Positions 56,846 to 64,000 of a DNA stretch of 64,000 bases are shown piece by piece. Made by a program: the position numbers and the translations under genes. The first letter of the stretch is position 1. Every line of letters begins with the position of its first letter. The stretch comes from Bdellovibrio bacteriovorus HD100 (GTDB lineage: Bacteria > Bdellovibrionota > Bdellovibrionia > Bdellovibrionales > Bdellovibrionaceae), in the NCBI RefSeq assembly GCF_000196175.1, contig NC_005363.1:2852001-2916000 (forward strand), in the 5' to 3' direction. The notes beneath the pieces were generated by a model. That model had not been told where the DNA came from. It made no database searches and was given only the letters and a program-made list of their open reading frames with translations.

Positions 56846-58306
56846 TCAGGGCTTACAATCCTGGGCATCGTTGCCGCCCTGGCAGCCCAGGGCTTTTTGA
56901 AGTTCAGGTTTGGCGTAATAAATCCTGTTGATTCGAAGATTTGCCTCCGGATGGCTGGAATGCCCATCGGAATGCTTCATGTCCTCCATGTAGGCGCGGA
57001 TTTCTTCCAGCTGGGGACAGGACTCCACGAACTGATCCATTTTTCTGTCGACCGCTTCTTTTACGTTTTCACATGCAAGCCCAAAGAACATGGTCTGCGA
57101 TGCAAAGGCGAACTCGCGGGCTTTCGATGCGTCCTGAATTCCGGAAACTTTCGATGTCAGTGCCTGAGCAGAAATCCAGTCGGAAAAGGCTTCCTGAATA
57201 TGGCCCGAGCCTGAAATCTCGGAGCAATATTTGTAGCGATCGTAGTTCTTTTCAATGTTCTGACGGGAGTCCTCAAAGCGGGCATCGGTGGCATCGGTCG
57301 CCTTCGGCTCGCCGGTTTCTTCATCAATCTGACCGCCCCCCATTTCTTCTTTAAGGGCGTCCTCGTATTCATTGATTTCACGAAGCAAAGCCTCTTTGGT
57401 GGGGATGCTCACCTCAAGGGACTGTGGTGACTGCAAACAGCTGATCACGTTCTTAAATGGATTCTGCGCGCCCCGCACCGCCGCGTTGACCGTGGGTTGG
57501 TTGGCTTTCACAACAAGACTCATAAATTCCGGCAGCTTTGCACCTTCAGCGCTGAAATCCATTTCCATTGCACAAGGATCAATGCCATGACCAAACTCGT
57601 GGGCCAGCGTTGAAAACAAAGCCGCATCCGGAAGATTCATCATCTGGGGGCACACTGTGATCGTGTTGGTTTCAGAAGAATAATAGGCATTTGGAGACTC
57701 GCACCCGTCAGCCACCAGTTCCATGTAGCGCCCGTCGGTTTTGGCAGCACGATACTTGATCGCCTTCACCCGGGCGATCATGTTGTCGATCTGTTTTGCA
57801 TTGCCAGAGTTCTTCTGCGCTTCCAGGGCTTTGACAACATGATTACGGGCGTCTTCGACAATCTTCAAAGTACGGGCCGTTTCTTTTTTCAGGCGTTCTT
57901 TGTTGCGCTGAAGCTGCTCTTTGCCCCCGGCGGCTTTTTCATCCATAAACTGGTTGGCATAGACGAAAGGATCCTTCACGGCGCTTTGCGGGAAGGTGCC
58001 CTTGGCACAATGCTCGGCAAAACTCAGATTGCCAACCATGGCCATATTGGGAACCTGACGGCCTTCGCTGTCCTGGTAAAGATAAAAATCCTGGGCTTTA
58101 CCCGCCAGCTGACCACAGTAACCTTCGAACGTGCATGATGGCGACTGCGGCGTTTCGCAGGCACCACTGCGATCCGCGGACACTTTCAAGGTCTCGCGCA
58201 TTTGCGAGATCTTGTTGATGGTCTCACGCATGGCGGGACTGACAGACTCCTGCGCCTGAACAGACACAGCGGCAAGAACAATCGCAACGAACCCCATGAA
58301 CTTCAT
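56846..58306 (-). CDS. Secreted zinc metallopeptidase (gluzincin-like)
   Basis: A 486-residue exported protein. Signal peptide 1-18 (SVQA cut), a Cys-rich region (50-100), a helical charged region (120-190), then HEFGH at 236-240 with a downstream EAFSD (E372, D376) that fits the Glu third ligand of gluzincins such as M13 peptidases. About ten cysteines suggest disulfides. It is probably active in the periplasm or outside the cell, where a predator would use it on prey proteins; the target is unknown. It follows the small secreted gene by 3 nt, so the two are co-transcribed. Confidence 0.82.
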   Translation of the reverse strand: MKFMGFVAIVLAAVSVQAQESVSPAMRETINKISQMRETLKVSADRSGACETPQSPSCTFEGYCGQLAGKAQDFYLYQDSEGRQVPNMAMVGNLSFAEHCAKGTFPQSAVKDPFVYANQFMDEKAAGGKEQLQRNKERLKKETARTLKIVEDARNHVVKALEAQKNSGNAKQIDNMIARVKAIKYRAAKTDGRYMELVADGCESPNAYYSSETNTITVCPQMMNLPDAALFSTLAHEFGHGIDPCAMEMDFSAEGAKLPEFMSLVVKANQPTVNAAVRGAQNPFKNVISCLQSPQSLEVSIPTKEALLREINEYEDALKEEMGGGQIDEETGEPKATDATDARFEDSRQNIEKNYDRYKYCSEISGSGHIQEAFSDWISAQALTSKVSGIQDASKAREFAFASQTMFFGLACENVKEAVDRKMDQFVESCPQLEEIRAYMEDMKHSDGHSSHPEANLRINRIYYAKPELQKALGCQGGNDAQDCKP

Positions 58307-58309
58307 AAT

Positions 58310-58672
58310 TTACTTTCCTTGTGCATGAGTGCGGATGTCTTCAATGTACTGAACAAAGCGGCCATAGTCGGCGCCTTCAGCACAACCCTCTTTACGGGTT
58401 TCTTTATTTGAGACCTTATTAATATAGATATACGTGCCGGCATGGCAGCGCTGCTTGCCAGCAGAAGCGGGGCCTCTTTCAACCTGCTTCCAGGCCGCTG
58501 CCACCTTGGGGGGAAGTGTTTTCCCCAAAGACTTGCCGTCAAAGGTGTAAATGCCTTTGTCCTTTTTCAGGATATCAATCTTGCGGATGCCCGATTTATT
58601 GGTGCGATCCAGAATGACTTCGTTCGCGAAACAGGAAGCGGACATAAAGAAAACGAGCAGGAAATATCTCAT
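58310..58672 (-). CDS. Small secreted protein of unknown function
   Basis: A 120-residue protein with a signal peptide 1-16 (SASCFA cut) and a basic mature part with two cysteines (about 81 and 102) likely to pair. No family is recognised. It ends 3 nt before the metallopeptidase start, so the pair is one unit; it could be a partner, chaperone or inhibitor of the peptidase, which is only a guess from context. Confidence 0.72.
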   Translation of the reverse strand: MRYFLLVFFMSASCFANEVILDRTNKSGIRKIDILKKDKGIYTFDGKSLGKTLPPKVAAAWKQVERGPASAGKQRCHAGTYIYINKVSNKETRKEGCAEGADYGRFVQYIEDIRTHAQGK

Positions 58673-58750
58673 TGTCTCAGTTTATTAGGGAAGCCCCCGG
58701 TTTGCACCCGACGATGGTCAAGAAAGCCCTTGAACCGGAAGCTTTTCTGT

Positions 58751-59431
58751 TTAATAGCCCTCAACGACAATCAGTGTGCGGTATTTCACCGCCCGGATCA
58801 CATTGCCCCGCCAGTCCCGGGCCACCGATCCGTTGGGTCGAATAACGGGAACCAGACCTTTTCCTTCCTGCACGATCCGCTCGTAGATATATTTTGCATT
58901 ATCGCGATGCAGGCGGACACATCCGCCGGAAGCGCGGCGGCCCAGTTGGTAATTGTGCGCGGAATTTGCGGCATGCAGGGCAATTCCGCCGTTAAAGAAG
59001 ACACTGAATTCCATATTGGTTTGCCAAGTTTGAGAGTAGTGATTGCGCACAATCGAATAAGGATAGAACCATCCCGGGGGCGTCGTGGTGAAGTATTGCC
59101 GCCCGCTTTTGGAAGTCTCCCATTGCTCCCTCCCCGTTGAAATTTTCCAGGTGTGAGTGTGAGATCCATTCTGAATCACCCGCATCGTCTGCGCCTCATA
59201 ACCATAGGCGTTTTTATTGGCGACCAGAACTATCGGAAACTCCCTAGTCACATTCAGAGACTCGATGGAGTCAAAATCCCGCAGGCTCAGAACATCGGTG
59301 TTCATTTCTGTGCGCGGAAATCCCGCCTCGGCAGCGATCTCATCCGGGGTCATCAGGTCATCCAGCGGCTCTGGTTCAGCCATTGCATTCACAGACAGAA
59401 CCAACACAAATGAAAGAATGAAGGATTTCAT
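58751..59431 (-). CDS. Periplasmic L,D-transpeptidase (YkuD family)
   Basis: A 226-residue exported enzyme. Signal peptide 1-18 (NAMA cut). The YkuD domain (about 65-225) has the catalytic pattern HAANSAHNYQLG followed by GRRASGGCVRLH: His153, Cys171, Arg173. It would form or exchange peptidoglycan crosslinks or attach proteins to the wall. The family is expanded in Bdellovibrio, where several members remodel prey wall, so a predatory role is possible. It is divergent from the SpoIIE-type gene. Confidence 0.88.
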   Translation of the reverse strand: MKSFILSFVLVLSVNAMAEPEPLDDLMTPDEIAAEAGFPRTEMNTDVLSLRDFDSIESLNVTREFPIVLVANKNAYGYEAQTMRVIQNGSHTHTWKISTGREQWETSKSGRQYFTTTPPGWFYPYSIVRNHYSQTWQTNMEFSVFFNGGIALHAANSAHNYQLGRRASGGCVRLHRDNAKYIYERIVQEGKGLVPVIRPNGSVARDWRGNVIRAVKYRTLIVVEGY

Positions 59432-59671
59432 GAGACCTCCCGGTTTTCCACTTATGTTACCTCAGAACCGGGTGAAAACTCCCGGCGGGAAACGGAGCTT
59501 TCTGACACAGCACTTTCAATCGCCAGCCATTGTGGCAGTATCTTTGCCATTCACAGTGTTCAGCAGCGCAATACAACGGAGCACTGTTTGTTACGAAGGC
59601 CCGCCCAAGGTCCTGCCCGGTGGCAGCTTCCTTGTTAACCCCAAGGGAACATCCGCCGATAACGAGAAGCC

Positions 59672-61423
59672 ATGTCCATCAAGATTAAGTTTCTGGTTAT
59701 TACATCTTTGCTGCTGCTTCTGTCGTCGGCCACGATCTTTTGGATCAACCGCACCTCTTTCCTGGATGACAAGAGATCATATCTTTATTCCTCTGCCCTG
59801 GAGCGAATCCAGGATGCCACGGAAGTTATCAACGGGGGCTCTAACAAAGTTATGGAAAGACTGCAGACAGCCCTGCTCTTTTTTGACGGATCCGTCTTCA
59901 GTCCACAGATCAAAACAGCCGCTCAGCAACAAGGCTGGGGCAATATCCAGATCTATCGCACCATTGAAGGCAATGCCACATTCCTGGATGCTTTGAGTGA
60001 ATCCCCAAGTCTGCCGGCTGCCCAGCTGCAATATCTGCAGAAGATGCCTGAAGGCAAAGTGCAAACGGACGTCAATCTGGACAGACCCGAGAACATGATC
60101 GTGTACTACCGCAAAGGGGATCTGCTGATTTACGGTCAGCTGACTTTTGAAGGCTTGAAAGACGCCAATCAAAAAAACACGCTGGGCTTCTGGCATCCAC
60201 AGAAAAAACAATGGAAAGTACCGGTGGGCCTTGCCAATGTCTCTGAAGCCCACGGACCCATTACAGCTCAGCTGACGGGCCAGGGCAGCAGCGTGCGCGA
60301 AATCCAACTTAATGGAAATGACTATCTGGTTTCCTATACATGGATCCCGCAGCTGCAGGCTTATATGTTCCAGGTCTTCGACAAAGGCCAAATCTATTCG
60401 GTTCTGCAACAGACAATGAATAAAACCCTGCTGGCGTCCGCCCTGATAATCGTGCTGGGACTGATCGCAACCTTCTTCAGCGTGGATTCCCTGACCCAGA
60501 GTATTTCAGCTCTGGCCGGAGGCATGTCGTTGTTCGCCTCGACCGGCCAATCCAAGCCTATCCAATTGAAAACCAACGATGAAGTGGGCCGCATGGCCAA
60601 GGTCTTCAATTCGATGCTTGAAAAAATCCAAGGCCTGCTACGCCAGACCGAAGAAAAGGCCCGAATGGAGGCCGAACTGGAAACCGCCAAGGAAGTCCAG
60701 ACCGTTTTACTGCCAAAACCCAAAGTCGACACCGATCACTTCACCCTGAAGGGCTTTTACCAGCCAGCGTCTGAGTGCGGAGGCGACCTTTGGTTCCACT
60801 TCAATGACGACAAACGACTGTTCGTATTTATTGCTGATGCCACCGGCCACGGAGTTCCCGCGGCGCTGATCACCGCCGCCGCCCGCTCGGTCTTGTCTTT
60901 ATCCATGGCTGAAAACATGTGGGACCCTTCGAAAGTTCTGAGCATGATGAATCAGGTTCTGTGTGATCTGGCCAAAGGCGAAAAGATGATGACGGCCTTT
61001 GCCGCCCTTTATGACCGGGAGGCCGGCACATTGACTTACTCCAATGCCAGTCATGACTTCCCGATGATCAGCCCCCTGCCCCCTGAAGGCAAAAAGATCA
61101 AAAAGAACGATCTGGTGTTTTTGACTGATGCCAACTCCAAACGCCTTGGTGAAAGCCGCGAATCGCAGTTCCACACTGCCACCGTACCGCTGATGCCTGG
61201 CGGGGTGTTCTTTGCTTACACGGACGGACTGATTGATGCGGTCAACGGAACCGGCACAGCCTATGGCGAACGCGCTGTGATTAAGACCGCTGTGGATTGT
61301 ACCAACCGCGGTTCATCAAAGAGCCTTCACGATATCATGCAAAAACAGATTGTGGAGTATATCGAAAATCAAGAACAGCCCGACGACATCACATTCCTCG
61401 GGCTGTATATCAAACAGACTTAG
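59672..61423 (+). CDS. Membrane-bound HAMP-SpoIIE (PP2C-type) serine phosphatase
   Basis: A 583-residue sensor-like phosphatase. Membrane helix 1 (7-25), a periplasmic sensor region (26-250), helix 2 (251-270), HAMP (about 271-325), a short coiled coil (326-346) and a SpoIIE/RsbU phosphatase domain (355-583). Metal-site acids are seen in GGDLW (370-374) and IADATGHG (387-394), with YTDGLIDA and QPDDITF near the end. Such proteins dephosphorylate anti-sigma-factor antagonists in partner-switching systems. No anti-sigma or STAS gene is adjacent. Its end overlaps the convergent FliF-FliG-like gene by 4 nt. Confidence 0.88.
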   Translation: MSIKIKFLVITSLLLLLSSATIFWINRTSFLDDKRSYLYSSALERIQDATEVINGGSNKVMERLQTALLFFDGSVFSPQIKTAAQQQGWGNIQIYRTIEGNATFLDALSESPSLPAAQLQYLQKMPEGKVQTDVNLDRPENMIVYYRKGDLLIYGQLTFEGLKDANQKNTLGFWHPQKKQWKVPVGLANVSEAHGPITAQLTGQGSSVREIQLNGNDYLVSYTWIPQLQAYMFQVFDKGQIYSVLQQTMNKTLLASALIIVLGLIATFFSVDSLTQSISALAGGMSLFASTGQSKPIQLKTNDEVGRMAKVFNSMLEKIQGLLRQTEEKARMEAELETAKEVQTVLLPKPKVDTDHFTLKGFYQPASECGGDLWFHFNDDKRLFVFIADATGHGVPAALITAAARSVLSLSMAENMWDPSKVLSMMNQVLCDLAKGEKMMTAFAALYDREAGTLTYSNASHDFPMISPLPPEGKKIKKNDLVFLTDANSKRLGESRESQFHTATVPLMPGGVFFAYTDGLIDAVNGTGTAYGERAVIKTAVDCTNRGSSKSLHDIMQKQIVEYIENQEQPDDITFLGLYIKQT

Positions 61424-63153
61424 ACAGAACGAACGGCACGGACGGTGCCGTCCACCAGATCACCAACTCTGAGAGAGCGGCTGTACATCACCTTTTCAAC
61501 CTGCTGACAGATATCCCGGCGCACTTCCGCAGTTTTCTTTCTTTGCGGGATGGCGACCATGTCGGTCAGGTCTCTTTCAACGATCATCGCTTTTCTTTCA
61601 GGCAATGTCGCCAGGATGCGGTTGTAGAAGGCCGAATGAGTTTTGAACAAAGCCGCATACAGGGAGTCCACTTCGTAGCTGTTCAGAACTTCGGACAGAA
61701 TGTCAGACGGTACCAGCTTCAGATCGTCGAAGGTCAGAATCACACGACGCAGACGCTCCAGCTCTTCCGGATTGTCATTGGCAAACAAAGCCAAAAGATC
61801 CATCTCTTCTTCCGGAGACATGCCACGGATGACTTTTGCCAGAACAGACGCTCCTTCAACTTTTGGTTCCGGACGCATGCGCATCTCAGTCAGCTTTTGA
61901 TTGAAGGACGAAATCACGGCCTGCACCACATTGTGCGGCAGCTTTTCCACGCGGGAAATTTCAGCCAGAACCTTCACACGCTTTTCAGCATCCAAAGAAC
62001 CAACGATCCCTGCAGTCACCTCCGCCGGGGAATGCAGGCAAAGGACCGCGATATTGGCTGGGGTTTCCTTGTCCAGAATCTGCTGACGTTCTTCTTCACG
62101 CATTTTCAGCACGAATGAGAATGGATTTGTTTCATCAGAGGACATCTCGTGCTCAACATAAGCCGCCAGAATCGCCTTATAAACATTGCGAACCGCAGTT
62201 TCAGACTCAGATTTCGTGGTGTTGCCTTCGCGCTCTTTCACCGCTTTCCCCAGACGAGCCCAGGCCATCGCCGGCACATCTGTGAACACGCGTTTGGAAG
62301 TGTCCCAACCCAGGAACTCCATCAACAACGAAGCATCGCCAGCGGATTCATTCAAGGTGAACTCTGTCACTGCACGAGATGCCAGTTGCGGGTATTGAGC
62401 CGCAATCGCCAGAATGTGCTGTTTCACGGCGTCCATATTGAACTGCGGCTCCACCACAGCGGCAGCGGCTGGTTCTGTTGCTGCTGCCACAACCTCTTCC
62501 GGCTTCTCTTCGCCATCCTGGTCTTTTTCAGTGTGTTTGTATTCGTGGTTTTCTTTCAGTTCCTTGCGCGGATCCTGTGCACGACCGCGTCTCCACGCCC
62601 AGAACATCAGGCCGGACAAAGCCAGCAATGACATGATCACGATCAGAGTCCACATTTTCCAGGTCAGCTCAGGCAGAATATCCGGCTTGGGCTCGGCCTT
62701 TGGCGGATCTGCCGGAAGCTCAATGCGTTTGACCGTGACAGAATCACCCGCGGTCGCATCCAGATGCAATTTGGAAGTCAAAAGCTCTTTAATGATCTTT
62801 TCTGTCTCGGGATTCACATTACGGGACAAAACCACAGAAATATCGGTTTTGGACTTCATCTCGTGAAGTTTATTGGTGGCTTTACCCAAAGTGGGAGCAT
62901 CGCCCATCAAAGGCATGCCCGGCAGATACTGAACGTCCATTTCGTCATGGAACTCTTTCAGCTTCTTTTCATCACGGTCCATTTCGATGGCCACGACCAG
63001 AGTGTAGTCCGTGGGACGCAAAATCGTGTTCAGAACACTGCGCGCACGGGCTTCGTACACTGTTTCAAGAGATCCGATCTCTTCTATGTACTGGGCGAAG
63101 GACACCTGAGAAAACATCAACGACAGAAGAAGTGCAGAAAAACGTTTCATCAT
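61420..63153 (-). CDS. FliF-FliG-like fusion protein (membrane-anchored FliG paralogue)
   Basis: A 577-residue protein. Sec signal peptide 1-20; periplasmic domain 21-148 resembling the C-terminal RBM3 part of FliF (ARARSVLNTILRPTDY and LHLDATAGDSVTVKRIELP match the GDSVTV region before the second FliF helix); membrane helix 164-188; acidic Glu/Ala linker 195-240; then a cytoplasmic FliG-like part. PANIAVLCLHSPAEVTAGIV (365-384) fits the FliG middle domain with its EHPQ motif changed to ETPA; LTFDDLKLVPSDILSEVL to about 560 fits the FliG C-terminal domain. It lacks the first FliF helix and RBM1-2. It starts ATGATG, overlapping the upstream gene by 4 nt. No flagellar genes are near. Confidence 0.75.
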   Translation of the reverse strand: MMKRFSALLLSLMFSQVSFAQYIEEIGSLETVYEARARSVLNTILRPTDYTLVVAIEMDRDEKKLKEFHDEMDVQYLPGMPLMGDAPTLGKATNKLHEMKSKTDISVVLSRNVNPETEKIIKELLTSKLHLDATAGDSVTVKRIELPADPPKAEPKPDILPELTWKMWTLIVIMSLLALSGLMFWAWRRGRAQDPRKELKENHEYKHTEKDQDGEEKPEEVVAAATEPAAAAVVEPQFNMDAVKQHILAIAAQYPQLASRAVTEFTLNESAGDASLLMEFLGWDTSKRVFTDVPAMAWARLGKAVKEREGNTTKSESETAVRNVYKAILAAYVEHEMSSDETNPFSFVLKMREEERQQILDKETPANIAVLCLHSPAEVTAGIVGSLDAEKRVKVLAEISRVEKLPHNVVQAVISSFNQKLTEMRMRPEPKVEGASVLAKVIRGMSPEEEMDLLALFANDNPEELERLRRVILTFDDLKLVPSDILSEVLNSYEVDSLYAALFKTHSAFYNRILATLPERKAMIVERDLTDMVAIPQRKKTAEVRRDICQQVEKVMYSRSLRVGDLVDGTVRAVRSV

Positions 63154-64000
63154 TTGATCCCTTTATCTTTCGCGAGAATGGCACCTGCCAGCATTTTAAG
63201 GTGCGGATACTGAGACTGCTTTTCGATCCTTTGGATATCTGCGGTGAACTCACTCACCACATTCAGCTCCTGAACAGCCACGAGGAAGCTGTCTTCCCAG
63301 ACTTCATCCTTGCTCTTGGCGGCCTCCGCCAGATGCTTTTTCAGGTCGCCCTGAATCAGGGAATGATTCAGTACCAGTTGCTTGTACACAAACGGCTTCA
63401 TCGCCTTTGGATAATTTGCATAATTTTTGTAAACACGGTTCAAAAGCTCCTTACGAGCCTCGCCGTCACGCACACGGGCCAGCATCTGCAGGCCTTCATT
63501 CACTTCGGTTTTGGAAAGCAGCATTTTGCCCAGCAAAACCCGGCCTTCACTACTGAGAGGCTCGGTCTGAATCAGCACATCCGCCACAATTTCACGGCGG
63601 AAAGCATCACGGCTGGTTTTGTGGAAGCTCTCAATTTTTTTCAAATCTTCAGCAGCCGGAGTCCCCAGACGCAGCAAGGTTTTTGCTGCAAAACTGTGGA
63701 CCTGTGCCGCATCCCCGACAACACCCTTGTTGGCCTCAGTCAGGAAGTTGACAATTTTGGACTGCAGCGCCTGCACGTCCTTCTTTTCTTCCGCTTTCCA
63801 CTGGATGTTGGAGACATCCAGCACATAGATACTGGCCTGGAAAAACTCTTTGTTTTCTTTCATTGTACGCTCTGGCCCAAACGATGCCATCAGCGTTGTG
63901 AAGTCGTGTTGCTTCCAAGCCTGCCCCGTCCTGGAGGACAAATGGGTGTTCACCGCCATAGAGTGGGACTTTTTAAGTTCATCCCAGGTCCCTTGACCCG
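63150..64000 (-). CDS. Helical-repeat protein, partial (cut by right edge)
   Basis: The frame stays open to the window edge, so the Met at 63959 need not be the start; residues GTWDELKKSHS precede it in frame. The visible 283 residues are mostly helical and charged, with a repeat pattern like HEAT or TPR solenoids (for example LLGKMLLSKTEVNEGLQML). No catalytic motif or membrane segment is seen in this part. Its stop overlaps the FliF-FliG-like start (ATGA), so the two are translationally coupled and probably act together, perhaps as a scaffold. I do not recognise a family. Confidence 0.65.
   Translation of the reverse strand, partial: GQGTWDELKKSHSMAVNTHLSSRTGQAWKQHDFTTLMASFGPERTMKENKEFFQASIYVLDVSNIQWKAEEKKDVQALQSKIVNFLTEANKGVVGDAAQVHSFAAKTLLRLGTPAAEDLKKIESFHKTSRDAFRREIVADVLIQTEPLSSEGRVLLGKMLLSKTEVNEGLQMLARVRDGEARKELLNRVYKNYANYPKAMKPFVYKQLVLNHSLIQGDLKKHLAEAAKSKDEVWEDSFLVAVQELNVVSEFTADIQRIEKQSQYPHLKMLAGAILAKDKGIK

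Overview
This window is a housekeeping block from a Gram-negative bacterium, most likely a Bdellovibrio (Bdellovibrionota) or close relative. The assignment rests on moderate GC, a complete proteobacterial-style translation and transcription gene block, many secreted and outer-membrane proteins, a PurS-PurL fused FGAM synthase, and overall protein character that I recognise from Bdellovibrio bacteriovorus; no database search was possible. There are no rRNA genes, CRISPR arrays, insertion sequences or phage genes.

Left edge (1-7.5 kb): a truncated mannose-1-phosphate guanylyltransferase, a YbhN-type membrane protein, a HAD phosphatase, a pair matching my memory of the TIGR03546/TIGR03545 families, a VWA lipoprotein-like protein and a TlpA-type thioredoxin. 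Next (7.7-25 kb, minus strand), transcribed right to left, are the str (rpsL-rpsG-fusA), S10, spc and alpha operons ending at rplQ. A strong promoter lies before rpsJ and a terminator follows rplQ. rplX (L24), map and infA are missing from their usual places. Then come rpoC and rpoB (25-33.4 kb), both probably starting at TTG. A plus-strand lipoprotein/beta-barrel gene and a long inverted repeat separate rpoB from rplL-rplJ. Further right are rplA, rplK, nusG, secE, tRNA-Trp, tuf and four tRNAs in the order known from E. coli (thrU-tyrU-glyT-thrT-tufB).

40.2-45 kb holds rlmB-pyrF, a small secreted protein, a HAMP-only membrane protein, a secreted esterase-like protein and an outer-membrane beta-barrel protein, with a palindrome and tandem terminators between the last two. 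45.2-56.5 kb is a tightly packed purine operon, purF-E-C-D-N-L-Q-H-M, with an intrinsic terminator placed just before the purF ribosome site, which suggests attenuation. 56.8-59.4 kb encodes a secreted zinc metallopeptidase, a small secreted protein and an L,D-transpeptidase. The right edge has a membrane SpoIIE-type phosphatase and, on the opposite strand, a two-gene unit.

The most unusual item is in that last unit: a secreted-signal protein that joins a FliF RBM3-like periplasmic domain, one membrane helix and FliG-like middle and C-terminal domains in one chain, outside any visible flagellar operon. It is translationally coupled to a truncated upstream helical protein. This looks like a stand-alone membrane-anchored rotor-like protein and is the best candidate for something undescribed here.
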